In this document: positions 1 to 10,192 of the stretch, piece after piece | How positions within the stretch are numbered: the first letter of the stretch is position 1 | Layout of the letters: each line of letters opens with the position of its first letter | Assembly: GCF_001641265.1 (NCBI RefSeq) | Contig: NW_020167530.1 | Span: forward strand, 744,001 to 808,000 | Length of the DNA stretch: 64,000 bases | From: Pseudogymnoascus destructans | Lineage: Eukaryota; Ascomycota; Leotiomycetes; Thelebolales; Thelebolaceae | Reading direction: 5' to 3' | Program-made: the position numbers and the translations under genes | Notes under the pieces: model-generated | The model's database searches: none | What the model was told of the DNA's origin: nothing | The model's input: the letters and a program-made list of their open reading frames with translations, nothing else

Positions 1-180
1 GACGGTCTCCCAGCGGGTGGTGCAGCCGCACGACTCAACAGCACCTGCGGTGCCGACGGCAACGCCGGCAACGCCGGATGGGGCCATTCCTCTCTTGTGG
101 AAGGCACCGTGGGCGTGGTGGTTGGCCGCGCTGGCGCCGACAGCGAAAGCTGCGGCAACAGCGAAGAAGCTTCCCTTCAT
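1..180 (-). CDS. N-terminus of a secreted cell-wall protein, possibly GH17 beta-glucosidase (btgE-like); truncated by window edge
   Basis: Only the first 60 codons are present; the ATG is at 180 and the frame is open to base 1. The start MKGSFFAVAAAFAVGASA is a good signal peptide (basic residue, Ala-rich core, small residues at the end). It is followed by a His-rich stretch, a Kex2-type Lys-Arg near residue 30, a small-residue linker and a Cys-Gly-Cys-Thr-Thr motif. From memory, this order resembles the N-terminal leader of fungal btgE-type GH17 glucan-processing enzymes, but no catalytic domain is in the window. That it is secreted is well supported by the signal peptide; the enzyme family is a guess from the leader. 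Upstream (181 onward) is repeat-rich spacer. Confidence 0.5.
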   Translation of the reverse strand, partial: MKGSFFAVAAAFAVGASAANHHAHGAFHKRGMAPSGVAGVAVGTAGAVESCGCTTRWETV

Positions 181-740
181 GTTGAAGAGGATTCGTAATA
201 CGATAAGAGTGAAGGTAATATTCGTAGGGGATATTGTCGTTACACTGTACGCCGAAAGAAAGGAATGCCCGCTGAAAGAGTGAAGCGGTGGTTATTTGAA
301 GATTGAGGATGGAGAGAGAGGGAAGAGAAAGAGGAAGAGGAAGAGGAAGGGATGTGTGTGTGGTGGTGGGAAGGAAAGGATTTTGATTGAAATGGCTCGC
401 CAAGAATGGGAGGGAAGGGGGGGGGGTATGGACAGGGGGGATGAGAGACATGGAGACGTGGAGACATGGAGTAACTTACCTCCGTAGATTGTAGGGCCAG
501 TCATCTTCTTTCCAGCATCAGCCCAGATCTAACAACCGCTCAAGCCAGTTCCCCCTGCAACCGCTCAAGCCCCCCCTGCAACCGCTCAAGTCACCCCCTG
601 GCCCATAATCTCGTGGGGTGTTGGGTGCAATCCAACTGGGTGTGATGCATCAGTACTCCGTACAGGTAGAGAGAGGTAGCAGCACCCCCAAGTACTCGAG
701 TATGCCCAAGTCACCATCAACCCTGCTGGGTGCGTCCTGT

Positions 741-842
741 TCAGCACCCTGTCTCTGCTCAGTACCCTGTCTCTGCTCAGTACCGTGTCTCTGCTCAGTA
801 CCCTGTCTCTGCTCAGTACCGTGTCTCTGCCCAGTACCCTGC
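741..842. repeat. 18-bp minisatellite, about 5.5 copies
   Basis: Tandem copies of TCTCTGCTCAGTACCCTG with CCC/CCG variation between copies. It lies in non-coding spacer. Confidence 0.85.
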
Positions 843-954
843 TAATCCCCATCCCTGTCCGTGTTCCTGACTAGCCGCCCTAGCGCTACGGGCCATGCCA
901 GGGGTGACAGCGCGCTATGTTGGATTGGGGATGTGGGAGATTAGATGATCACGA

Positions 955-1060
955 TGGGGAGGGGAGGGGGACCAATGGGGACTGGCATGGGGGGGAGGGG
1001 GACCAATTGGGACTGGCATGGGAGGGGAGGGGGACCAATGGGGATTGGCATGGGAGGGAT
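955..1060. repeat. G-rich imperfect tandem repeat, about three copies
   Basis: Repeats of roughly 33-36 bp built on GGGAGGGGGACCAATGGGGA followed by an ACTGGCATG-like segment. The G runs could form quadruplexes on the + strand. Confidence 0.7.
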
Positions 1061-1092
1061 GGGGATGCATGGGAGGGGGAGGGGGAGGGGGA

Positions 1093-1127
1093 TGGTGGTG
1101 GTGGTGGTGGTGGTGGTGGTGGTGGTA
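1093..1127. repeat. GGT trinucleotide microsatellite, about 11 units
   Basis: An uninterrupted run of TGG/GGT units following a GGGGGA-rich stretch. Non-coding. Confidence 0.9.
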
Positions 1128-1590
1128 GTGTTCGCGCGCGTCCGTATGGGCTTCGGTCGTACGGTCGTGGGATTTGGAAGATGGGACGGGGGAGGGGTTT
1201 ATATTCGGACGCAGGGTGCAGTGTGCCTGTGCCCTGTGCCATGCACCCTGTGCCCTGTGCAGTGCCATGTTCTGGTGTGTCTCTGTGTGAGCTGCAAGGT
1301 GTACGCGACTGTGTCTTGTCCGTCTCTGTGTGAGTTTGGCCTTGTCTCGCGATGGTGGATGTACTCCGTACATACCTCCGTACATGTGCTGTACCTTGCA
1401 GGACCCGTATGTGTTCAGGTGGGTGGGTGTGGGTTGGTTGGTACGAGGGGGTAAAGGACGAATGGGGTACAAAGGACAAAGGGGATGTACTGTACAAACA
1501 ACAACAACAGGGGTATGACCACCAACAAAGACTGAATAGACATGTGCCTTGCTTGCTCTTGCTTTACTTGTTATAGCCTGCCTGCCATCT

Positions 1591-1680
1591 CCCATCATCT
1601 CCCATCATCTCCCATCATCTCCCATCATCTCCCATCATCTCCCATCATCTCCCATCATCTCCCATCATCTCCCATCATCA
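1591..1680. repeat. 10-bp minisatellite CCCATCATCT, nine copies
   Basis: Eight exact copies of CCCATCATCT plus a ninth ending in A. A partial unit precedes it at 1585-1590. Confidence 0.95.
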
Positions 1681-2134
1681 CACCTCTCACATACTCTATT
1701 GCTCAAAAGCCCGTGCCAATAAACTGCCACTCCCAAAACAAAATCGTCCTCTGCCGATCCCCCTCTGCCATCTCCCAATCCTACTCTCCCCTTCGTCCTA
1801 ATCCGGATGCCTTCCGTAGGTAGCACGGAAAGTAGACAGGCACTGATAGGAGGCAAGGCAGGTTCGGGGATAATCTTAAATAGTAGTAGGTAAACAAACA
1901 CAATCGATACAGAGTACAATCTATCAAGGCCGCGAATCCCGCTTCGGTACCGCACTCGACTGTGGAGTGCCGTGCTGTGCCGTGCCAAAGGGAGAGTCGC
2001 TGGCGACGAGACACTGGAGTTGGACAATTTCTTTGCCTGGCTCCTTTCCTGGCGTGATCTCGACCACCACCCAACTGCCATTACAACATTCCCCCACCGC
2101 TCTATCCCTCCCCCCCCAAACGCACCAAAGCAAC

Positions 2135-3360
2135 CTAAGCCGTGGGCTTGAACTCATACTTCGGCGTATCCTCCTTAAACGGCACACCCAACTCAAACAG
2201 CCTCGTCACGACCGCCGCGAAATCCTTGAAGAACAAATCATTATCCTTCGCATACTTCTCCACCCACGGCCTGAACCCCTTATCCTTAATCAACACATAA
2301 TCCGTCGGCAGCATCATCAGCGTCTTCGTCGCCTTATCTTCATACTGCGCCGGTCCCTTCCACTTCTTCCACTGCCACGTCTGCTCCAGCAGCAGCGTGT
2401 AGAAGTCGTTCGTCAGCACCGTCGGGCTGAAGGTCCAGGGTCCCTCAAAGCCGGACCGGTCGGTGTGGCAGCGGCCCAGGGCGTGGGCGCCGGAGAGGGC
2501 GACGATTTCTTGGTCGTTGAAGCCCATGCGGCCGAAGATGTTGCGGAGGTGCTTGCCGCCTTGGGTGGCGTCGGGGAGGCGGCCGTCGGGGGTGCAGGCG
2601 GCGACGTCTTTGTCGGTGCGGCCGGGGCGGTAGGGGATGGTGGGGCCTTGCATTTCTTGGATGGCGGTTACGCCGGCGAGGATCCAGAGGTCGGAGTAGG
2701 TGATCCAGGGGAACTTCTCTGGGGGGGTGTTAGCTGTGTTCAAAGGTTCGTTGCCAATGCGTGGTGTTCCAATGAAGGTATGTTCCCTTCCAAAAGTAGG
2801 AATGCTGTTTTATAGAGGGAGGGAAGGGGAAGCATAGGGGAACTAGACATACCCTTAACGGGCTCCAAGAAATCTCTCGCAGCCTTCAATCCCGCATTCG
2901 CACCATGGTCTCCCTCAGGCTGGAACCTCATTGTCGCTCCATTGCTTCCTCCCGTCTTCGTCTCAGCATCGTAAGTTCCCGACGCATGCCACGCCAGTCT
3001 CAGGAGCACAGGTCCATACGACCCATCATCATAATCATCCTTCTCCTCCAACCTCGCCGCGATCTCATTGTAGACCTTCTGGTAGTCCTCAAAGGTAGGC
3101 TGGAACGGGCCCTTGGCCGCGGCAGAGAAGCCGTTCTGCTGGCCGTAGACGTAGTACCCGGCGCCGGCGGCACCGAGGAGACCACCGAGCCAGTAGAGCG
3201 CAGAGCCACCTGAGGCCTTGGGCGCGGAGCTGCCCTCGGACGAGTAGCCGCGGCGGGACTGCTGGCGGAATGCCTGGCGGGGGAGGGCGTAGACGGCGCT
3301 GCGAGCTGGGGTTGAGCGGAGGGCAGCGCGGGCGAAGGTGCGGGTGGTTGTTGAGGCCAT
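2135..3360 (-). CDS. CCP1: Cytochrome c peroxidase, mitochondrial
   Basis: Haem peroxidase of the mitochondrial intermembrane space that reduces H2O2 with electrons from cytochrome c. Two exons (3360-2853, 2718-2135) with a GT-AG intron at 2719-2852 give 363 aa; the join restores VKEKFPWITYSDLW. Residues 1-40 form an Arg/Ser/Ala-rich mitochondrial presequence, followed by a Gly/Ala-rich hydrophobic segment (about 54-70), the usual bipartite intermembrane-space signal. Distal pocket: LLRLAWHASG (Arg, Trp, His). Proximal haem ligand: His in LSGAHALGRCH. The Trp of FEGPW matches the radical-forming Trp191 of yeast, and the Asp of MLPTDY is the His partner. All catalytic residues are present and the length fits the family. 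Confidence 0.97.
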
Positions 3361-3818
3361 TTTGGCGGTAAACTTTTTTCTCGACGAGAGCTCAAATAGA
3401 GTAAGGTGAAGTAAAGTAGAAGAAGAAGAAGAGTATCAATCCCTTCAATCAACTATATCAAGAAAACACACAGAGACCACACAGAGTGAAAGAAAAGATG
3501 TCACGATCTGACAGATGTACAAAAGTTGTAGATGAAGGTTTGGAAAAGCCAGCGAAACGAAGTTCCGGCTTACGCAGTCCGGCTCTCTCCGCGCCCGCCG
3601 AAACACAGCTGGGAGTCCCCCCCAAACCCACCCAATTACGTGGCGCGCCTTACAAAGGTCCGCGATGGAACGCGAACGAACGGCTTAGCTGGCTTGTGTA
3701 AAACCCACGCTGCTCCCCGGGGACGAATCAGAAGCTGCGAAATTACACAATCCGTGCCAAGGGCTTCGACGTGGTCTTGGGTTTTCTTTCGCGTTTACCT
3801 CGGCATTAGGCCACTTCA

Positions 3819-3850
3819 GCAGCTGCTACACTCGCGAGTGTAGCAGCTGC
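3819..3850. repeat. 32-bp perfect palindrome at the left end of the element
   Basis: The half-site GCAGCTGCTACACTCG is followed directly by its exact reverse complement, with no spacer (centre between 3834 and 3835). It lies just inside the left terminal repeat, and the right end has no equivalent perfect palindrome. Confidence 0.95.
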
Positions 3851-4068
3851 GATGTGGTGTAGCTTTAGCCTAGAGTAGTTAGCTGCCGTATATAGCATAA
3901 TATATGATAATTTGAAGCCCGAGATGTCGTCGTATATAGGTACATATGGTGATCCGCCTGTGATTCTGCCTGTATTATATATAAATAGGTTCTTGATGAG
4001 TGAGATCTAGCAACTTACTATACTCTTTCAGCTCTATAACGGGCCATAGAGCGGTAGAGTACAGCTAG

Positions 4069-5103
4069 ATGTCATACTGACATTCGTTGCACTCAGTTGC
4101 TATCAAACTCAAGAGCAAACTTGGAAATCTCCTCCTCAAACCTACAAGTCACTATACATATTTTGGCTTATCACACCAACAACAAGAGCAATACTACTCA
4201 ACGATTGCTACAACCATCTATGATTCATTACACGTCATCGCTCCTTAGTTACTGGGCCGATATTACCACATAGCATATCTCTACAACCCTCTATGATTCA
4301 TTACATGACATCACTCATACTACCACATGACATATCTCTACCAACTAGAGGCCTAGGAGCATGAACGATAGCTCTAAAAGCTCCTACGAACCTCTATGAT
4401 TCATTACATGTCATCGCTCTTTAGTTACCCACAAGATTGGTTAAGTTATGACATAATTTGTCTATGACATAATTTGTCTATAGGGGTACTCTGACCTTGG
4501 ACCTCCTTTTACTTCCTATAGGCTACGAACCTAAGAGATGGTTCTATGGGATTCTCTTACGTCGACTACAGTTACCAAGCCTGGTAATCATGGAAAGTCT
4601 TGGAAAATGAGAGAACTACACTCCTTTAGCATAAATAGGATTGCCCTTTCCTTAAGAAAGGGCAAGCAGACAATACAGTAAATCGACTATCACATACTTC
4701 CACGTCTTTTCCAAGCTTCCAAGCATTCATCTTGTTACTCCTTGTTTCTGAAAAGTCAGTGAGGTGTTAACCTCTGACTTACCCCTGAGTTCCCAGACTC
4801 AACATTTGTTGCAACTTGTCTGAACCACTTCACTACATCACACACCTGATTGCTGCGTTGTGGAATAGTCTAAGCTACGACCCTTTGGCTCTGTTTTCTA
4901 AGACAGTGTGTTGTCTTAGTAAATTCATCCCTTCCTTGGGTGGCTAGATTCTCACATCTGGTGCACCCACCATTACATATTGCTCTTGTTGTTGGTGTGA
5001 TAAGCCAAAATATGTATAGTGACTTGTAGGTTTGAGGAGGAGATTTCCAAGTTTGCTCTTGAGTTTGATAGCAAACTGAGTGCAACGAATGTCAGTATGA
5101 CAT
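4069..5103. repeat. Foldback-type insertion with 125-bp near-perfect inverted arms
   Basis: The left arm (4069-4193) and right arm (4978-5103) are reverse complements over about 125 bp, differing by a single-base indel. Both outer ends read ATGTCATACTGAC, and both are flanked by CTAG within one base. The spacer of about 784 bp codes for nothing recognisable. It holds three imperfect copies of CTATGATTCATTACATGTCA (near 4218, 4292 and 4393) and a possible LTR-like segment. The near identity of the arms contrasts with the degenerate surroundings and suggests a younger insertion nested in the larger element. Confidence 0.8.
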
Positions 5104-6612
5104 TCTAGGACTCTAGGACTTAAGTGAGTTCCTTAGAGTCTACTAGGTATAACGCTACTATATAAGTAGACATTTATTTCTTAGATAGGAGCTTTGTGCT
5201 TAACTTAGTATAGTATTTGTTATATGCTAGTTTTACAAAAGCCTTTATGTTAGATCCCCTGCCTCCTTTGTTAAGTTAACCTTATACACAAAACCTCTAT
5301 ACATCCTATTGTTTAGGAAGCAGCATTATAGTTATATAAAGAAGGGGGATCTTCTTTACTACTTCGTCCTTCTAGTTATAATGAGACTTTGCTCTAGCGC
5401 CCTTGAATAAAACTAGTAATAACTCTTCTAAGAGAGTTATAGGTTAAACCTAGCAAGTGTTCTGCCTCCTTAGTTATAAGCTGCTAAAAGGATCTATCTG
5501 TAATAATGCTATATATATCGCTTTTTTAGATGCAAAGCTAGAGAATCATTGTCTTTTAGTCTATTGTAAGCCCCTTCTCCCCCCCCCTTTTCAATGTTAC
5601 AATGCTATTAGCCTAGCTACTCTAAGCTAAAGCACCTTGAGCTGTAGCTGCTAGAGAGTCTTTAAGGATAGTAGAATTGCCAGTTTCAGGCAGTTAAGCT
5701 AACATTCACTAGTAGTATTAGTTGAGAGTTTGTAAGGTGGCAGTTAGGTAGGTTAGGTAGGCTAGGGCTGCACTATAGGCACTTGGTATTGCAAATAGGG
5801 GTTAGTAAAAGTGTTGTTCATTATTATATATAACTATACAGTTAATATATGTACAGCTTCATTTTCTAACATTGGATTTTACTTATAATACTAACCTATT
5901 TAGGACCAGACTGCCAAGACCCGAGCTGCTACACTGTATCAGCTTTAGACTACATTAGAAAATAGTGGCAATAGGGGGGCGCAAGGATTATAGTTACATC
6001 ATTTCCTATCTAGGCTAAAGCTGCTACGCTGCTATACTCAAATTACGATGCTAAAGTGGCCCATTTTCGTGTGGGACCTTCTTTATTTTCTACTGGGCTT
6101 TTTGAGTGGGTACGTACTCTTATCTCTATCTGCTCCGTATTCGTATCTAGGTCAGTGAGCAGCAATGAGCACGTTGTTTTGGTGGCAAAGGGCTAGAATC
6201 ATACATTGTTAATCAATACCATCTGCTATCTAATCACCAAAATCGAGGGAAATAACGACATTTAAGCGGCTCAGTAAGCAGAATCCCGGCATGTGTAGCC
6301 GGCTTATACAGCCGCGGAGATATGCTGATACGAAACTCTATTTCGCTACTGTGCTGGGGGATGAACGAGATGGGTGGGAGCCTTATGGATGGAGAGGTCG
6401 GAGAGGTCGGAGAGTACTTATATACAATGCTATAGCTTGGTATAGGAGGAGAAAGGGACGGGAGGGAGGGATGAGAGGGCTGCGTCATGTGGAGTTGGAT
6501 CTACGGAGCCTGGGGGTCGAGGAGGAGGCGATGATGGTGATGGGAAGATACTTGCGACGAGAAACCTCATCTGCTGTGTAAATCCGTAGATTTGAAGTGC
6601 GGGTTTCATTTG

Positions 6613-6898
6613 ACTAACTGCGCAACTACGACTTGAGGCAGGTACGACCTGAGACATATGGCAGGTACGACTCGTGGCAGCTACTCAAGGCAAGCACGAT
6701 CTGAGGAGGCTGTTTTATGGTAATCACGACTTAGGAAGCTTTGACTTATAGTATATGGCAAGCACGACTTACGACATATGGAAAGACCGACTAGTGACAC
6801 ACGGTAGGAACGACTTATGGCTCCTGCCACTTATTCCATTTCCAACTTATGGTAGATGCGACTCAGATATGGCAGCTACGCCCCATGGCACCTGCCAC
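6613..6898. repeat. Degenerate repeat array built on an ACGACTT core
   Basis: Around ten diverged units share a pattern like GGCAGGTACGACTTATGRC, often followed by CATATGG. Spacing varies from about 20 to 40 bp. The array runs up to the stop codon of DPH6 at 6899 and seems to fade inside its last codons. Confidence 0.6.
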
Positions 6899-9207
6899 TT
6901 ATAACACCTCCGACTTAAACACCACAACCGCTCCCAACCTCGTGCCTTCCTTATCCCAAAGACTGCGGCATGGAACCACATTCCCCCCCACCTCCCCCCA
7001 CAACCCCTCAATCCCAGCATCAAGATACACCATCTCCGCTCCCGTCAAACCCTCCTTCCCAGACACCCCTCCCAGCAATGCCCTCACCGACTCCTTACCC
7101 TTCGCATCCTCATACCCCACAAACACCGTCGTAATCACCACCTCCCCCCCAACCACACACTCATGCACCCCGCTCCCACCCCCCGAAGCCACCGACCGCA
7201 CCTTCACGTTCTCCCCCACAACCCCAGCTCCAGCAAGCCACTCGACACCCACGCCCCTCGGCAACTCTTCCACCTCCGCCGCCCAAAACGGACTCACTCC
7301 CAACCCCGTCTCCTCCCCCTCTACGTTCTCCCACTCTAATGGCATCTTCTTCTGCTTCCCCCCCCCATCATCTCCTCCCCGCGTCTATTCGTCAATTCCC
7401 ACAAATCCACGTCCTCATCCTCTCCATCTTCCTCGCCCTCGACAGGCCTCTTATGCCTCTGGCCCCACGCCACACCCGCCAACATCGCCCTCCTCCTCGC
7501 AACATCCAGCCCACACCTCGCCATAACCGCCGTCCCCGACGCAAAAAAACTAACATCCATCGCCAACCGCACACGCCACAAATGCTGCAACGCCAACACA
7601 ATCTGCAACCCCACCTCACCCCCCTCCTTCTCCTTCGCGAGCGTATGATCCGCCGCACCAACAACCTCCATGGTCGCCGCCACAAGCGGAATCTGCCCCG
7701 CAATATACACCCCCTCACCCCCCTTCCCAGGCAACAGCGGCGCGCACTGCGCCTGCGAATACGGTCCGATATTCGCAGGTGCCCAGTAGGATCGCGATTG
7801 AACATGTAAAGCGCGTCTTGCCGGCGCGGAGGAGAGGGAGATATGCATCACCACCGGTGCGGAATCCGGGAGGAGGGCGCCGACGGATACGCAAGCGCGG
7901 GAGGGGGGGTTGGGCGCGGAGAAGAGGGAGGCGTAAACGGTGTTTGTGGAGGCGAAGGTGGACATGTCGGACAGGAGGAGGGTGGTGGAAACGATGTCTT
8001 TGATGGAGAGGTTGTGGGTGGTGAGTAAGGCGGAGAGCTGGGTGCTGATTGAGGCCATGGCTTCGGCTGCTGTGGGCGGGGTCGAGGATGTGGATGAAGG
8101 GACAATGGTCCAGGTGTTGCTGTCGGGGTGGGCTGTTGTTTTCCAGGTTGCGCTCGCAGAGAATGGGGTAGTTGTGTCGTCGATACCGGCACCCAGATCT
8201 TTGGATGCTGGCTCCATAGCAGCCAACACAGCTTTCAAAGTCTCCACAAACGACTTCTCAAGCAATGCCGGTTTCCTAACCTTCACCTCTCCCCCCTCCC
8301 CACCCCCCTCCCGCTCCTCAGTCACAACCCCCCCCTTCTCAAACTCCACCCACGCCGTCCCCCCCTCCCCACTCACCACCCTCCTCTCCCCCTCCCCAAC
8401 CTTCCTATGCCACCACCCCCTCCCCCCACTAACAACAACAGTCTCATACTCCCCCCCCTCCCCAATCACCCCCCCCACGCCCCCAAATCTCCCCACCTTC
8501 CTCCCCACCCTCTCTCTCCCCGGTCGACTCACAACATCAACCCACAACTCCCCCTCTCCCAGCCCTCCACTCGCGACTTTCACAATCCGCGCTTCCATGC
8601 CTACTTCCTCCATATGCGCTAATAACCCCGCTTCTCCATCCTCCTTGGATAAACTGGGGTACTGCCACAGAAACGCCAGCGGCACCAAGCCCATCCGCGC
8701 CGCTACACTCTCAATCCGTGTGCGTTGGTATGTACTCAATATCGCCCCAGCACTCACCGCATCGGCTGTAGGGTGCGCCTTCTTGATCGCCCGCAGCAAC
8801 GGGAGCAGACTCTCTGTCTCATCCCCCCCTTCTCCCCCAGATAGAGGCGCGTATGTACTCCCCCCAACTACCGCCCCTCCCACGATTGGCGCCCGGAAAA
8901 GGGGTAAGCCCAGCGCCTTTGCAATAGCAGGAATCAGCACATGGCCGGCCGTTTGGTACATGTGCGAATCTGGATCTGGCGCATCATCATCAGCGGTGGG
9001 GCCGGCATTGCTCGCTGTGGTGGAGGAGGTGGCTGTGCTGGTGCTGGTGGAGGGAGTTGACGTCGCGTGCGCGGCGGCTTGGGGATACAAGTTCCCTAAC
9101 GCCAGAACGCGGTGGCCGAGGGAGAGGACGTGGAGGAGGCTGTAGATGCTGTCTTTGCCGCCGGAGATGAGGGCGATGACGTTTAGGGGTTTTGGTGGCA
9201 GGGTCAT
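6899..9207 (-). CDS. DPH6: Diphthine--ammonia ligase (DPH6), reading frame broken at a 9-C tract
   Basis: ATP-dependent amidation of diphthine, the last step of diphthamide formation on translation elongation factor 2. The N-terminal ATP-pyrophosphatase signature is ISGGKDS at about residues 14-20, followed by conserved stretches such as GAILSTYQRTR and PLAFLWQYP. The C-terminal half carries RidA/YjgF-like domains, as in fungal DPH6 (GPYSQAQ, FIAGQIPL-type segment). The frame from the ATG at 9207 runs 622 codons and stops at 7336. The conserved end (FWAAEVEELPRG and beyond, stop at 6899) continues in the -1 frame. The switch falls in a run of nine C (7358-7366; G on the coding strand), and one extra base there would restore a protein of about 770 aa. 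No GT-AG intron fits. An assembly error is the simplest explanation; a true frameshift is possible. Confidence 0.88.
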
Positions 9208-10192
9208 TGTTGGCGTGGGTGGGTGGTGGTTTTTGTGGACGAGGGAGGGGGAGAGATTTTTGGAGGGGTTGTGGGTGGGCGATAAGGTGGTGCTGGGTGG
9301 TGCCTGAGCGGGCCGCTTCCATCATCAGCGCAGTTTGGGACACAATCGGGGGTTCACTCAGGTAATTAATCACTTCACAGCAATGACAGATAGGAGGGTT
9401 TTAAATGTAAAATGTATACACATCAGTAATTAACTGAAGGCTATTTATCTAGTGACCAGCACATGACTCTTGCTACAACCACCACCCACCATAACCATCA
9501 CCTCCTCTCTCAAAAACATTCCGAAACTTGAAAAGCAATAACGATCAACGCACAAAGTGGGAAGAGGACGGGCGTGTATGGAAACAGAAACTAGGGTTCC
9601 CGTCCAGCTTCCCGCCCTCCTCCACAGATTAAAACGACTGTAGGAACTAATAAAAAAGGAAACTAGAAAAGCGAATGAAGGGATTGAAGGAGAAGTGTCC
9701 GTCTCTTGAGGGCCATATAGACCATTTACAATCCACCTGCGGCCACCGCCAGCACTACTAAAAGCGAACTTTGTAGAAACTGGATATTTTCTTTCTCTTC
9801 TCTTCTCGCGCCTTTTGAAAAAATCGAAGCCAAATCCCGTTAAAAACAGCCATCATCACGCTAATCGTCAGAAAAGGTATCGAGAAAAATAAAAGAACAG
9901 CAAAACAAAAATCGCAGCAGAGAACTAAAAAGGTGTGAAGCTAATAAGCCCAAATAATACAGTGAAGAAGAAGAAAAATAAAAAAGGTATAAACGACTTT
10001 TTGGTTGGAACTGCGCGCACTGTTCACCTCCCACCACCTGCACCGTCGTAGTCCGGAGACTTGAAAAAGCCCTATCGATCGCACATTCCCAAAGATGGAA
10101 AAGACGACCCATTATGAAGAATCGATAGTAGTCATGATTCGTAGCTCGCGTTTGTAAATGCATACCCTATCCCGCCAAATTTTGGAGTTGAT
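9208..10192. other. Intergenic: promoter of DPH6 and 3' region of the zinc-finger gene
   Basis: No supported gene. Polypyrimidine and A-rich stretches (about 9780-9980) fit the long 3' UTR of the leftward zinc-finger gene. Upstream of 9207 is the promoter of DPH6. Confidence 0.6.

Larger units (their letters stand above)
181..2134. other. Gene-free spacer rich in tandem repeats
   Basis: No convincing gene. The open frames here are driven by low-complexity sequence (His, Pro, Gly and Cys runs) and have no splice-supported extension. The region holds a purine-rich tract (about 300-460), an 18-bp minisatellite, a G-rich repeat, a GGT microsatellite and a 10-bp CCCATCATCT array, each listed separately. 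It contains the promoter of the left-edge gene and the 3' flank of cytochrome c peroxidase. Confidence 0.7.
3809..6061. mobile_element. Degenerate DNA-transposon-like element with imperfect terminal inverted repeats
   Basis: The left end reads GGCCACTTCAGCA (3809-3821) and the right end, read on the other strand, GGCCACTTTAGCA (6061-6049). Similarity extends about 70 bp inward: both ends carry a GAGTRTAGCAGC segment and then GCTTTAGCCTAGA. The flanks are CATTA (3804-3808) and CATTT (6062-6066), a possible 5-bp target duplication with one mismatch. A third subterminal copy with GAGCTGCTACACTG lies near 5930. No transposase frame is visible, so it is a non-autonomous or decayed element. The superfamily cannot be assigned. 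Confidence 0.5.
3361..6898. other. Gene-free, AT-rich stretch carrying transposon remnants
   Basis: No protein gene can be supported. From about 3850 to 6100 the composition is AT-rich and unlike the GC-richer flanks. It contains the inverted-repeat elements listed separately. About 3361-3500 is the promoter and leader side of cytochrome c peroxidase. About 6600-6900 is a degenerate repeat array running into the 3' end of DPH6. Confidence 0.75.

Noticed and set aside
915..1598. His/Pro-rich long frames as a histidine-rich protein
   Set aside because: They are produced by the GGT microsatellite and G-rich repeats read on the opposite strand.
4870..5085. 71-codon frame as a retrotransposon protein fragment
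   Set aside because: It mostly translates the inverted arm of the foldback repeat and has no recognisable Gag or Pol motif.
8128..8622. Pro/His-rich open frames opposite DPH6
   Set aside because: Shadow frames of the real gene, caused by its GC-skewed third positions.
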